Shown: positions 23,192-35,365 of the stretch, piece by piece
How positions within the stretch are numbered: position 1 is the first letter of the stretch
How the letters are laid out: the number at the start of each line of letters is the position of its first letter
Assembly (NCBI RefSeq): GCF_000005505.3
Contig: NC_016132.3
Span: 13,196,501-13,260,500 of the forward strand
Origin: Brachypodium distachyon
Taxonomy: Eukaryota; Streptophyta; Magnoliopsida; Poales; Poaceae
Length of the DNA: 64,000 nt
Reading direction: 5' to 3'
The notes under the pieces: generated by a model
Databases searched by the model: none
What the model saw: the letters and a program-made list of their open reading frames with translations, nothing else
What the model was told of the DNA's origin: nothing
Made by a program: the position numbers and the translations under genes

Positions 23192-24548
23192 TCTATATCA
23201 TTGTTAGTAGGCAGGATCGGTCGTTCATATTGCCAATGTATCGGACCTTTGAGCTATTTAAATGATAGGCAAATACTGAATTTGTATATGACTCGTCATG
23301 AAATAAGACAATTTCTTTGTAAGGATGGAGCCCTAGACAAAAAAGAATATCATAAGCTCGCAAACTGGGAGGGCACTTTTTAGTGCAATCTTCAACAGCG
23401 ACAGCATTTTCGTCGTCCGAGTCCCACTGAAAATCATCTTTTGCTAGGGCTTCGTTGTATTCATTTATGAATTTAAGGTTGACATCAGTCTTGAGCAACC
23501 ACCCCATGTCATCATTCTCATGCATGATCCATGGCCCATTGTCATGAAAACTCCTTGATATTGACTTAAGGTTGATTTTATCCTTAAACATCCACTCTAA
23601 CGTGCCGCAGGTTTTTTCATAAAGAAGCCAAATCTGAAACTTGCATCGTGGATAGTCCACTACACAGTAGACCCTCTTTCTTTGATTTTCCTATACGATA
23701 TGCACATCTTTTGGCTCTGTTTGGCAACTCAATTATTTGGTACTTGTGATTCGTCAAGTTTACTCTGGAAAAATCAAATCACCGCCAAAACATTAAGAAC
23801 CCAAATTATATATATTGATAAGTAAATAATTATAACAAAATGTTATTAACTGATTGTATATTTATATGGTGTTTGATCTGTGAGTAGAATGGTACATACC
23901 TGAGGACCAAATTAGCTCTTCTGTGCACAAAAGGAAGGTAGAGTGAGCCGTGCCAGTATAAGCTGCGCAGTACAAATCCCTATCAGAATTACGACACGAG
24001 AGCACGTCTTGGACCGTCCCCGGGGCATCATCCCCTTGTCGCACGAACGACCTCTCCGTCCAGCACTTGGTCTCCGACGAGAAGACATGGATGGCGTACC
24101 GGGAAGGCGGCCACTCCGTGGCGCTGGACTCGCTGGCGGGCAGATCACGGGGAGTGCGAGGGACGAGGAGCACCTCGTAGTGCGGCTCCGGCGGGTGGCG
24201 ATGTTGCCAACGACGAGGTTCCGGAGCAGGACGAGGCCGTTGCAGCAGTCAAGGACCTCGTCGTAGGCCGGGTCCGGGTGGTCGGAGTCGGTGGTGTAGT
24301 TCATGCTCGATCACGGCGTTGGCCGTAGGCCGCCAGGCGAAGAGCGCCATGTCGGAGTCGTTCTTGTCGTAGATGACGCCGCCGAGCGAGAGCGGGAGCA
24401 GGTCGGCACGGAGGAGGCGGTGGTCGTCGACGACGGCGCGCCAGGCCTTGCAGACACCGCGGGAGACGGCGAGGGCGAGTGGCGGGAGGTGGCGGAGGAT
24501 GTCCACCACCATGTCCCCGTGCTCCAGCAGCTCCTTGCTCCAGCAGCA
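23192..24548 (-). pseudogene. F-box / F-box-associated protein, broken
   Basis: F-box proteins act as substrate receptors of SCF ubiquitin ligases. On the minus strand an F-box starts near 24512 (MVVDILRHLPPLALAVSRG, then VCKAWRAVVDDHRLLRADLL). The associated domain follows: YDEVLDCCNGLVLLRNLV, then AIHVFSSETKCWTERSFVRQ. A GT donor near 23900 and an AG acceptor near 23768 bound an intron. Exon 2 keeps NLTNHKYQIIELP, a DFQWDSDDENAV block, GLHPYKEIVLFH and AYHLNSSKVRYIGN. The reading frame changes at least twice in exon 1 (near 24250 and 24180) and once in exon 2 (near 23665). An LTR element is inserted at 24549, about 36 bp upstream of the first usable ATG. The gene cannot make a full-length product. 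Confidence 0.8.
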
Positions 24549-24908
24549 TGTTAGGATAATCTTGAGTTTGAGTCTAGCTAGGTGCATGTGTTTGTGTCCT
24601 AATCAGATTAGGGTGTGTCTATGCGTGAGTCAGTGTTCGTGTGCATGTGTGGTTCAGCATGGGTCTCTGTGTTTGAGTATGATTAGTAGTCTGTGTGGTG
24701 TTAGACCTCTTGTCCTAGTCGTGTTTGAGTCATGTAGCTAGCTTGGTTCTGTGTATATATACAGACCAAGGCAGCACGTTGTAATAAGATCGTGGATTTG
24801 AGAGAAATAAATAAAGAGAAAATAGAGGGCACGATGCGTGCCTTTGGCCAAATGAAATCGTTTGTGCGTGTGCGTATTCATGTGATTGATCTTTGGGCAA
24901 ACCCAACA
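24549..24908 (+). repeat. 5' LTR of the copia-type element
   Basis: It begins TGTTAGGATAATCTTGAGTT and ends CAAACCCAACA. It is nearly identical to the split 3' LTR. A TATA-like run (gtatatatacag) near 24753 and a segment with aataaataaagagaaaa near 24806 are probable transcription start and polyadenylation signals. Confidence 0.9.
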
Positions 24909-24910
24909 TT

Positions 24911-24922
24911 TGGTATCAGAGC
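24911..24922 (+). other. Primer-binding site (initiator Met-tRNA type)
   Basis: TGGTATCAGAGC two bases after the 5' LTR is the standard plant copia primer-binding site, complementary to the 3' end of initiator methionine tRNA. It fixes the element's orientation and family type. Confidence 0.9.
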
Positions 24923-25319
24923 GAGGTCTAAGATTTGAAGACGTGCTTGCCCCGGGGAGGCAATGTGCTAGCGCCTCAGGGCGGGCAACCGTGGCGGAGC
25001 GACTTCTGCGGATTGAAGCGGTCAATGGGCGGAGTGGCGTCTACAGATCAAAGCGGGCGATCTGCGGTTGTGCAACGGAGCAGCGTGGAGTGGATTGGAT
25101 CGAGTTGTCATCACGGTGGGCCGATCTTCTAGTAACGGGAGATCATAATACTGATCGCCGGAAAGTACTCGGCATCAGGGCAAACTATCGTCGGCAAGCT
25201 CGTTGAAGAGTTATGTGTGTCCAGATCAGCGTCTGTGAGTCGTGGTTGTGTCCAAGTGCTCGTCAGTGTGAGGCTCTATTGCAGTGGAAGCATGTCACGG
25301 TCGAAGGTTGTCCGGTATG

Positions 25320-28300
25320 TGTAACATACCACTTTCATCATGCTTGTGAAAGTGTGTTGTTACTTAGGATAATTTAGTTAGGAGAAAAAAAATTCACCAA
25401 AAATAAATTAGTACTATATATAATTTATTTTTGCTTGGTGATTGTTTGTTTATGTATTTCGGTCAGGGGCAAGAGACAACCCAATTGACCCTTGCGCATC
25501 ATCTAAAAAACTCCAACAATTGTGTCTCTTAACTCCATTTTATCCCAGCCATTAATCCTTTAAAACAAATCTCTTTATTGCCCTTTATATTCCCTCGTGG
25601 AACTGCCCTCACGCCAAAGCAACCACCCAGCCTCACCATTTCACACATCGCACCATTCCTCTGCATTCTCCATTCTCCACCGAAGGACTCCACAGCGAAG
25701 CACTGAAGGAGATCAATCACCAGGAAGAGAAGGCCAAGTCACACCAACGAGGGGCTGCAGACTTTACTTGATCGACTACACCAGCCGCCCAATATTCATT
25801 TCTCTTCTATCAACTTCTGTTCATCGAATTGGTGAGCTAGTCCAATCCACATCCCTTTTGAATGATTCTCTACGCAGACAATCAACAGTTCTTGTACAAT
25901 TCGGATCCCATTTGTCCTACCACCCCAAAACCTTTGTTCCAACTTCTGCATTTTTCTCCACCGAACAAATACTTCTTCCATGCTTTCATGATCATCTCTA
26001 GGTGTCATTGGTACTGATTAGAAGTCCCGAATCAGTCTCCTACGGATTTGGAACTCAAAATCTCAAACACAAATTCTTGCATATAGAGCTAATTAGACTG
26101 ATTCCATCTTTTTCGTTAGAATTTCTTTTTGTATGAAACTTGCTGCATATTAAATGTCTAACATGTTGTATCTTTAGTTTAGTTTGCATACAATTAATAT
26201 CATATTTTTCTGACTAGTAGATTTGAAGGTATTGAAATGGCAAAATCATCATTTTATGTGGAGTAGACACATCGATCATAGTTTTTCTTGCTCTGTAAAA
26301 TTTCGCACAAATGTTTATAAAATCATGTTAGTACCTAGATTTACTTACATTCATGTTAGTCAAACATTCATATTTGAATCCTCATTTTTGGGTAAGTATT
26401 TTGTTTTCTAAAAGACAAATTTTGCATTCTAGTTAATCTGTTTGACCTGAAAATTCATATGCATGAATTTCACAAAAAAATCCATGTCTAGACAAATTTT
26501 GTTTTCTAAAAATCCATTACATGTCATCTTAGATATTTTTAGGAGTATTCTGAACATGCTAGTTAATTCATCCATATCTATGTGAATGCTGCATGTATTT
26601 TTGCTTTGCACAGATTAATAAAAATGGTCATTCTTGCATATGTTTGCCGTGTCCTATTTTTAGTGGACTAGTTTTCTGTTGTGGATTACTCATAGTATTT
26701 CTAGCCTATGCAGAATTGTACCGCTGTATAAATGTTTGTGAAGTGCTGATTTGTGTGTTGCTCTTTATTCGTTCTATTTGGAGTTTCTGCTATTTATTTA
26801 TTCGCTTATACTTATATGACATATAGGAGGAGAGGGCGACTTTGGCTACGGTTCAGCAGGTGAAGGAGAAGACATCCACGCTGAAGGTGCCACCACATTT
26901 TTCTGATCCTATATTTTCCAAAATGAATCATTTACTTAAAATTGCATTATGCTTTTGAGTCAAACTATTGATGCCTATCATCAATTATGATGCCATGCCA
27001 TGTTACCTACTGTTAGTAGCAGAATCTTAACCTGAATAGTTGATGCTTAGCCATGCTTAATAATTTAGTTCATATTCTTTGCAAGTATGTATTGATGGTG
27101 CAGGACCATCAAGAGTGAGAATTGTTCAATTAAAACTGAATTATTTTTGAGCATGTTGGATGCTGAGTGTGTTGTCGGACTTGTGCGACAAGTGCCGGCC
27201 GGTTTTAAACTATTCTGGTTAACTTACCAAGGGTATGGCGGCATCGGATGATTGGTGGAGTGGGTTGGAGTCCCTCGAGTGTGTGGTTTGCCGTTGTACC
27301 CTATAAGGGAAAATGCCTGATTTCCGCTTACTTCACTATACAAGTGCAACCACATGCCTAAATAGGTAAGGTGTACCAACTAGGTTAGCGTGAATTGATG
27401 GCGTCTCAGCCAAGTGGTGGATTGGGTCTCGTAGAGACTTGGGGGACTTGCTATCCCAAGCGGTTGCGGCCGTGTTTGGCGCAAGAGGGGCCTTTAGCGG
27501 GTGGACGTACTCACCTCTGACTGGGAAACCTTAGCGGGCTGAGACAATACTAAGGATCGTTGATTGAAAGGTCACGTAATCAATGCCATTGCTACTCAGG
27601 CCAGAGGACAGCAAAGGGGTAACACGTCGGTTTCATGTCGGTCCAGTGTACAAACTCTGCAGAGTCAAAACTATTCGAATAGCCGTGTCCGCGGTCATGG
27701 ACGAGTGAAGTGGCACTTTGGGTTATCTACCTGTCATCTCTCTATTCTTAGGGTTGGTGTGTGTGAGTGTGTTGGGTTGACAACGGTCGATTGTGCCGCC
27801 GGGTCATGAGGATCCCGCTGCTTATCCGGTGTCGTTGTTGAGCGGCATTGGATGGATACTATATAAATTGTGTGTTAAATGTTTCTAAAACTTTTTAGAG
27901 AATTGTTATAAAATTGTGTAGACTTAGTTGCTGATTTTGCAATGACAAACAAACCTCTACCATACAACCTCATATAGAGTCTTGCATAAAATTAAGGTTA
28001 GGGTAGGGTGGAGCTGAGTACCATGAGAAGTACTCAGGTGGCCATTTCTTTTATGTTGTGATTATCAGGAGCAACAGGTTTCGACAGTGAGTACGACGAG
28101 GAGTACTAGTGACGGCGTTCTGGACTTACTTCGACTTTGCTTGTGGAGTTGGCGCCACACCATGCTATTTATTTTTATTTCTATTTCCGCTGTGTGAACT
28201 CTATTATGTCATTTATGTATTGAACCATATGTTCAGGATGATGTAATAAGTCACTTTTATTTATAATGCCACGTGTGTTTGATTAACCACTTGTATCATT

Positions 28301-28380
28301 TACTCATGTATGCTGCTGATCCTTTGGGACATGCTTGAGTACGGTGAATCGCTGGTCTATTTGTGATCAGGGGTCTTACA
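25320..28380 (+). mobile_element. Solo LTR, 3.06 kb, gypsy-like, inside the copia-type body
   Basis: The block starts TGTAACATACCACTTTCATC and ends CAGGGGTCTTACA, with TG..CA ends and short inverted termini. It is flanked on both sides by GTATG (25315-25319 and 28381-28385), an exact 5-bp target duplication. No gag, pol or second LTR is seen, so it is best read as a solo LTR left by recombination. Length and sequence character (a GTAACA start and GTCTTACA end) suit a gypsy-type element with a large LTR; the family cannot be named without comparison. It lies wholly inside the internal region of the copia-type element. Confidence 0.8.
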
Positions 28381-28676
28381 GTATGGTGTGTCATTGGAGC
28401 AAGAGATCGACGTGCGTGCAGACGAGGTGGCATGTGGTCATCTGCGTGTCTCGGCGAGAAGATCAAGTTTGGCGTGTAGTGGGACCAAGACCAGTTTAGT
28501 TGAGTTCCTGCGTGAGATTAATGGTGTGTCTAATCTGCACGTAGCACGCGAGATGTGTCCGCATGGGTTGGTAGTCCGGATCATGCGTTGAGTTGAGACG
28601 ACGAGTCATGAAGCTAAAGAGAGAGCCAAAAGCAGGGGGAGCATGGAGGACGTCAACTTCAAGATTAGGGGGAAAT

Positions 28677-28814
28677 TGTTAGGATAATCTTGAATTTGAG
28701 TCTATCTAGGCGCATGTGTTTGTGTCCTAATCAGATTAGGGGTGTGTCTATGCGTGAGTTAGTGTTCGTGTGCATATGTGTGGTTCAGCATGGGTCTCTG
28801 TGTTCGAGTAGAAT
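28677..28814 (+). repeat. 3' LTR of the copia-type element, first part
   Basis: It starts TGTTAGGATAATCTTGAATT directly after the tract gattagggggaaat, a polypurine tract. The copy breaks off at 28814 at the CACTA insertion, and the rest is at 40237-40460. Confidence 0.9.
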
Positions 28815-28833
28815 CACTACTACAGAAAACCCC
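28815..28833 (+). repeat. CACTA terminal inverted repeat, left
   Basis: CACTACTACAGAAAACCCC, paired with the right terminus. It starts exactly where the 3' LTR of the host element is interrupted. Confidence 0.92.
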
Positions 28834-28849
28834 ATCCGTGATCCCCCTC

Positions 28850-29440
28850 CAGTGGCGGTTAAAACGGACCAAAAAACACACCGCCATTGGAGGCCTCTCG
28901 AGGCATCCATGAGCGCCACCAGTGGCGGTGATAATCACCGCCACTGCTGCCCCACCACCAGTGGCGGTGAATATTGTCCCAAAACAAGTCACCGCCACTG
29001 GTGATGGATCACCAGTGGCGGTGTTTGTCACCGCCACTGGTAATGGCCATGGAAACCCTAACAACCACCAGTGGCGGCCGTAAAAAAGACCCGCCACTGG
29101 TGGACCACCCGATACATGATGGTACTACTCAGTCTCAGTGCCCTTCCCTAAACCCCTTAAGCACCGCCCGATCACTCATTTAGAACTCAACCGGAACGGG
29201 GAACGCACCGAGCACTGAGTAGTAACCACTGGTAGGTGGGGCGGCGGAATTTCTTTTATGCTGGTCAGAACTCCTCTAAACTAGCGAGGTGGGACTAAAC
29301 AGGGGAAACTGGTGGGAGAGCACCAGTGGCGGGCCTAATGTTACCCGCCACTGGTGAGGCCTCCAGTGACGGTTTATTTTTCCGCCCGCCGTTGGAGGTC
29401 ACCAGTGGCGGTTTATCCGTAAACCCGCCACTGGTGACCT
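28850..29440. repeat. CACTA subterminal repeat region, left
   Basis: Many copies of the decamer-like unit ccagtggcgg occur, often paired head-to-head with ccgccactgg over a spacer of 10-20 bp, so hairpins can form. In En/Spm elements such repeats are the binding sites of the TNPA protein. A linking segment at 29256-29310 (ctagcgaggtgggactaaac) recurs at 34036 and 34502. Confidence 0.85.
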
Positions 29441-29443
29441 GTC

Positions 29444-29452
29444 TATATATAA
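29444..29452 (+). promoter_or_regulatory. TATA box of the CACTA left-end promoter
   Basis: TATATATAA directly follows the last left subterminal repeat and precedes a GC-rich leader with CT tracts. It should drive the TNPD unit, with a leader intron ending at the tgtag acceptor before 30156. Confidence 0.55.
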
Positions 29453-30159
29453 CCCCTGCACGAGCCCCAGCTGGTCGAGCTCGCGCGTCTGTCTGGACCA
29501 GCTGCGGCTCTCTCCTCACTGGCGCCGGCGAAACCCTGCCAAAATTTGATGGCGGCAGCCGGAAGGTAGCTCTCCCCCCTTCTCCTTCCTCTTCCTCTCC
29601 CTTCTTCCTCCTCTTATTCTTCTCCAATTTTGCAAAATGGCCATTAATGGTGCCTTGGCCGCCGCTGGGAAATTTGGCCCCGATCTCTCTTCGGCGGCTC
29701 TCCCGGGCTGCCCCCGCTGTCTCTGGAGCTCCCCTTCACCCTAGTGATGATCCTCCCTCTCTCTCTCGCTTTAAATTTGCTCGGATGAGAGCTCCCTCTC
29801 TCTCTCTAGCTCTCTCTCTAGCTCTCTCTCTCTCTAGCTCTCTCTATATATAGCTGCTTATGGGGGAGCTTAGCCCCTGGGGGTTAGCCCTAGGGTTAAG
29901 CTTAACCTCGTGATCGGTGTACGTGCATGTTCAAACATACTAAATGTGTGTTGACACCGGCCTTCGTGCAGTGTATTTCTTATGTGATGTGATACCGGCC
30001 GTCGTGCCGATGTGGGTGGGGGTAATTTGTTTTTGATGCAGGCATCGAATTTCGTAGTGCAAAATGCTATTTTTTTTTTAGCAAAGGTCATGCCAAAATT
30101 TTCCATTTTTGTCGATCAAGCTGATTTGTTTATTTTTTAAAAAATTGTGTTGTAGCTCG

Positions 30160-33100
30160 ATGGGCCGTGCTTGGATGTACGAGGACAGGTTACTTGTTGA
30201 GTGGATAGAGCGGCTGAAGACTTTTGTCAATGCCGGCGTGGAAGATATGCATAGGAAAGGGGGTGATAAGATGTGTTGTCCCTGTGTGAGATGTCGGAAC
30301 AGCAAGCTGTACGAGCCAGAGGATGTCGAGATGCACTTGCTCATGCGGGGATTTGTGTCAGGTTATTCAAGGTGGACTTCTCACGGGGAGGATGGCATTG
30401 AAGTCGATGACGGCATTGAGATGGAAAACATGGAGTCTGACGACCAGCCTGGTGAAGAAGCATACCGTGGCGAGGATCCAGTACAGGACGTTCCAACCGG
30501 TAGGATGGTTGAGATGCTGGATGATCAGCATCTGCAGAATCAGTTGGATGACCCCGAGGATGAGAAAGTGTCCCGTAAGTTCGAAAAGCTGAGGGAGGAT
30601 GCCAAGACACCGTTATATGAAAATGCCAGCGTGGATAAGAGTGTGCTAGAAGTAACGCTCGAGCTTTTGCGTATAAAGGCAAAATACAACATCGTGGACT
30701 CGGGATTCACGGAGATTCTGAGTTACCTACGTACGGTACTTCCTCCGGGCAACAAGTTGCCTAAGAGCACGTACGAGGCGAAGAAAGTTACATGCCCACT
30801 CGGGTTAGAGGTCATCTGATACCATGCTTGTCCGCTGGACTGCATCATATATAAGGGCGACTACAAAGACATGCACATCCAGTATGCAAAACATCCCGAT
30901 ACAGGAAGAAAGACCCCAATCCTGACGGCGGCGAGGAGGAAGAATTGAAGCGTGGTGCGGCGGCAAAGACGGTCTGGTATCTCCCTTGTGGCACTAGGCT
31001 GGAGCGTTGGTTCCAAAACGAGAAGGAGGTCAGGTGGTTCATCTACCACGACGCGACTCAGGCGGATATCGATCCTGAGGGCGTGTACCGCAACGATGAT
31101 GGAGTCCTCAGACACCCCGCAGATGCGGCTCAATGGAGGACTCTGGACGATGAATTCCCCGAGTTCGGCGCAGAGCCCAGGAACATCAGGTTCGGGATGA
31201 GTACGGATGTGATCAATCCGTTCGGAAACTTGAGCAGCAAACACAGCACATGGCCGGTGATCCTATTCATATACAACCTCCCCCCATGGCTTGTCATGAA
31301 TAGGAAGTACATCCACCTATCAATGCTCATATAGGGCCCTAAGCAGTCTGGAGCTGATCTGAACGTGTATCTGGAACTGCTAAAGGATGAGCTCAAGGAG
31401 CTTTGGGAGAAGGGTCGAAAGGTTTGGGACGCTCATAAGGAGGAGTTCACCCTTCGAGCAGCTCTCCTGACATGTGTGCATGACTACCCGGTGAACGGGA
31501 GCTCATCGTGCCAGTCAACACATGGGTACAAAGCGTGCACAAAGTGCGGAGATGAGACAGAAGGGTTGTTCCTGCCAGAATCAAAAAAGATTGTGTACAT
31601 GGGACACCGTAAGTGGCTGGAGATGAAGGACCCGTGGAGGGATGATAAGAAAAACTTCAACGGGAGGGCAGAGAGGTGGCACAAACCGAGGGAACTGACT
31701 GGACACGTAGTATACGAAATTGTCAGGGACCTTGAAGTCGTGGCCGGAAAAGCACAACCAGCTGCTGGTCCAGATGGTGGCCATACGTACAAGAGGAGGT
31801 CCGTGTTCTGGGACCTGCCTTACTGGAGGTTCTTATAGAGCCGTCACACCATAGACGTCATGCATGTCGAGAAGAACGTGTGCGACAGCCTGTTGGGCTT
31901 GATGATGCACCACGCGGACAAGTCAAAAGATGGACCAAAGGCACGGAAGGACCTGTAGTGGATGGGGATAAGGGAGAAGCTGTGGCCGATAGAGGAAGAG
32001 GCGCCGCAGGAAAACAAGGAATGTGAACGCATGATATATACGCGATGCAAACCTGCGTGTTACAGTCTGAGCAAAGCCGAGCTGCATAGAATGTGCGAGG
32101 GTCTCCATGGCATCAAAGTTCCATCGAACTACTCATCCAGCATCAAGAAACTCGTTGACATGAAGAGCCACAAGCTGGTTGGCATGAAGTCTCATGACTG
32201 CTACGTGATTCTCACGCAGCTACTTCCGGTTGCAATAAGAGACTGCATGGAGCCATGGGTGAGAGAGACGGTCATGAAGCTCTGTGACTTCTTCGACACG
32301 ATCGGCCAGAAGTCCATCACGGTGGACCGTTGCTTGCAACTGAGGGACGCAATGATACAGATATTGTGCGAATGTGAGATGTTCTTTCCCCCAACGTTCT
32401 TTGACATTATGGTCCATCTGATGGTCCACGTCGCCGATGAGATCTTGTTGTTAGGGCCATCGTTCCTGCACAACATGTTTGGGCCCGAACGATAGAACGG
32501 GGTGCTGAGGCGATATGTTCGTAAGAGAGGGCGTCCCGAAGGAAGCATCATGGAAGGCTATCATGCAGAAGAGTGCGTTGAGTTCTGCACTGATTGGTTG
32601 GCGGACCGCAAACCCGTAGGGGTCCCCGAATCACGACATAAGGGGAAGTTAGAAGGTGAAGGTGGGCTTGGACGGAAGGAGCTTGATGTGCATGCCCACC
32701 AAAGAATGGATGACTTTATAAGAGCACACACAATGGTGCTACAACTCACGCCAGAGGTCGAGCCGTTCATCGACATGCACATCGAAGTACTTCGAAACCT
32801 CAACCCTAATAGGAGTGATGATTGGATCCAGCGAAAACACAATTCTACATTCACCATGTGGCTCAAGGATCTTTGGTATCCGAGGGCTGCGGCGAATGAA
32901 GATGAGAAGATTGTCCAGAAGTTGTCACGGCTTCCCGACCGCAACGTCGTGACATACCAGTCATACGCAATGAATGCGTATACGTACTACACCAAGGCTC
33001 AAGACCGTAAGAGTACGTACCAAAACAACGGTATAGTGCTCGTAGCTGAGACGGGGACCAACAGCGAAGGCCAGACTGAAGCGTACTATGGCGTGGTCGA

Positions 33101-33590
33101 AGAGATCTGAGAGCTTGACTACACCTTCACCACCATTGCCATGTTTCGCATCAGATGGGCACGCGATGTCAGGCATGAAGATCATTGGTTCACAACAATA
33201 ATTCTGCGAAAAGAGATTCCCTGTCATCAGGTGAACGTCAAAAGAATCTCGGCACTGCATAAACCATGGCAGTTTGCTTCCAAATGCAAACAAGTCTTCT
33301 TCGTAGAAGACCCGATAGCGAAAAACCGCGTAGTCGTGAGGAGAGGTAAAAGGAGCATTGTTGGGGTCGACGGAGTAACTTCACAACAAGACTATGAAGG
33401 TTTCCCCGATCCCACGACCAGGCAACAACAAGAGGTGGCAAGACGGACGATCCAGACAAGAAAAAAGTCAAAATTACCCACACAAGACGGAGCCTACACC
33501 AGAAGCAGCCACGATGAGGTCCAAACGTATAAGAGGAAAGAGAAGACAACAAAGAAGAAATACAAGATTGTCCAATACTTCACTATTTGT
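30160..33590 (+). pseudogene. CACTA transposase TNPD/TNP2-like, many in-frame stops
   Basis: TNPD-type proteins cut and join CACTA ends. The frame starts at ATG 30160 with a Transpos_assoc-type domain (MGRAWMYEDRLLVEWIERL, then CPCVRCRN). The TNP2 catalytic domain follows, with GVLRHPADAAQWRTLD, FPEFGAEPRNIRFGMSTD, HSTWPVILFIYNLPPW and GYKACTKCGDET. The C-terminal part (HAEECVEFCTDW, later YYGVVEEI) also fits. Stops interrupt at 30817 (TGA), about 30945, 31332 (TAG), 31836 (TAG), 31957 (TAG), 32493 (TAG) and 33108 (TGA), yet the frame on either side of most stops stays aligned. The damage is therefore mostly substitution and not indel. No intact transposase can be made. Confidence 0.9.
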
Positions 33591-33604
33591 GTAATTTTTA
33601 ATGT

Positions 33605-33775
33605 AATTTGAATTCTAACGAGGTTCGAATCTTAACTTGTTCAAATTTGAAAACAAATGCCGTAAATTTGTTCGCTATGCTCGTTGATGATTTTCAATGT
33701 AATTTCAATTCTAACGAGGTTCGAATCTTAACTTGTTCAAATTTGAAAACAAATGCCGTAAATTTGTTCGCAATA
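33605..33775 (+). repeat. Tandem duplication behind TNPD
   Basis: A segment of about 70 bp starting ttctaacgaggttcgaatct and including a segment with ttcaaatttgaaaacaaatg occurs twice about 98 bp apart (from 33612 and 33710), with a short variable spacer. It lies in the 3' UTR region of the transposase unit. Confidence 0.8.
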
Positions 33776-33837
33776 TTTTTCTACTGTGAATGCATATTTT
33801 ATTTGCTTGTTTCATCATTATAAAGGAGAAAAAAAAG

Positions 33838-34730
33838 TTTTTAAACCCGCCCGGGTCAACTAGGCTGTTCGGGTTCGGGCCCAGCCAGGCGAACCCGGGA
33901 GCAGTCTACTACCTACTAGGCCAAAGCGGACCCAGGCCCACGGGCCAGGCGAGGAGCACATGAGATAAGTGAGATGATTAATCGGAAGCTGATGGGAGAA
34001 GGGAGGAAAGCCTTATATGCTGGTCGAACCGCTTGTAAACTAGCGAGGTGGGACTAAACTCCCACCTCGCCTCGCGCAGAGCCCGCAGAAGGACACCAGT
34101 GGCGGTTATTACAAGGAAAACCGCCACTGGAAGGGGACCAGTGGCGGTTATTACCAGGAAAACCGCCATTGGAAGGAACACCAGTGGCGGTGATTTCCGT
34201 GAAACCCGCCACTGTTGCGTGCTACCAGAAAAGGAGGCAAAAAAGTTTTTTAGCCCGCCCAGTCAACCAGGCTGTTTCGGGTTCGGGCCTAGCCAGGCAA
34301 GAACCCGGGAGCTGCCTACTACCTACTAGGCCAGAAGAGCACGGGCCCACAGGGCTATAATCCGAGCCCACTAGTGCACACAGAGGGTACCGGGCCCACA
34401 GGCCAGGCGAATGGGAGTAGAGGAGAGAGCGGCATTTGATTTTATTCGGAATCTGCAAAGGTAAGGGGAGGAAGCTATTTAAGCTGGTCGAACCGCTCGT
34501 AAACTAGCGAGGTGGGACTAAACTTCCACCTCGCCTCGTGCAGCAGCCCGCAGAAGGGGTACCAGTGGCGGTGATTACAGGTAAACCCGCCACCGGAAGC
34601 AGCCACCAGTGGCGGTGATTTCGCTGAAACCCGCCACTAGTGAGTGCTACAGGACTTGGGATTTCCCAAACTTCTCCAAATCACCAGTGGCGGTTATTTT
34701 CCTGAAACCCGCCACTGGTAATGATTTCAG
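33838..34730. repeat. Internal CACTA subterminal-type blocks, two tandem modules
   Basis: Each module starts with an aaaaagttttt run and a cccgccc..gtcaac segment (33846 and 34254). It continues through cccgggagc..ctactacctactaggcca and the shared link segment with ctagcgaggtgggactaaac, and ends in ccagtggcggt / accgccactgg pairs (34095-34210 and 34560-34720). The second module has an extra piece of about 55 bp. The same link segment occurs once at the true left end (29265). These look like terminal sequences of the same family placed inside the element, without the CACTA terminus itself. Confidence 0.75.
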
Positions 34731-35365
34731 AATGCTCTATTATAATCCTATTATATTCTCTGCGTTTCCAAAAAATATAGCAGTTGTACTTTTGGGTGTA
34801 TAGTAATATTGTTTGTTCCCAATACAAGTTTTAGACATTAATTCATAGTATTTCATACAAATTTCTGTGATTATGTGTGGCTTTGGTGCTAATTTAATTC
34901 CATAAAATTCAATTTTCATCAAAATGAGCTGAAACTTGGCATGGGAACACCTCCCAGTCTAATGAAGCCACATGAAAAAAAAAATCAAGCCCAAAGTTGT
35001 TATAATGTTACAATTTGGATGTTGGCTTAGAAGGTATCAGAGATATTTACCTAAATGATCCCAATATGTTATTCTTATGGGCTTCATTTGGAATTTTGAC
35101 ACAAAAATTGTTATTCTTATTGTCGTGTGAGAAGCCTCCATGCCAAATATCAGACCATTCTGAGCAATTTTGTAATTTATAACAATTTTTAACCACGGTA
35201 AACACTACAAAAGCATAAATATTTCAATTTCAGCAATGTATTTAGCATTGAAATATTTAATGAGACAAGAAATAATTATTATACACTTGAAAGTACATGT
35301 GCCATAATTTTCAGAGAGACACAGAATATAATAAAAATATAATACTAGAACCAAAATAATAACTA
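34731..35365. other. AT-rich spacer inside the CACTA
   Basis: AT-rich sequence without coding character lies between two subterminal-type blocks. No terminal CACTA motif or transposon end is recognisable in it. Confidence 0.45.

Noticed and set aside
24911..24922. tRNA gene fragment
   Set aside because: It is only the 12-base retrotransposon primer-binding site next to an LTR; no tRNA fold follows.
28850..29110. Regular short repeats that could suggest a CRISPR array, also at 34095-34720
   Set aside because: They are palindromic subterminal repeats of a CACTA transposon in a plant genome, with irregular spacing and both orientations.
34731..35365. Boundary between two complete nested CACTA elements
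   Set aside because: No CACTA terminus or 3-bp target duplication is visible here, so simple nesting is not supported; reported instead as internal end-like blocks.
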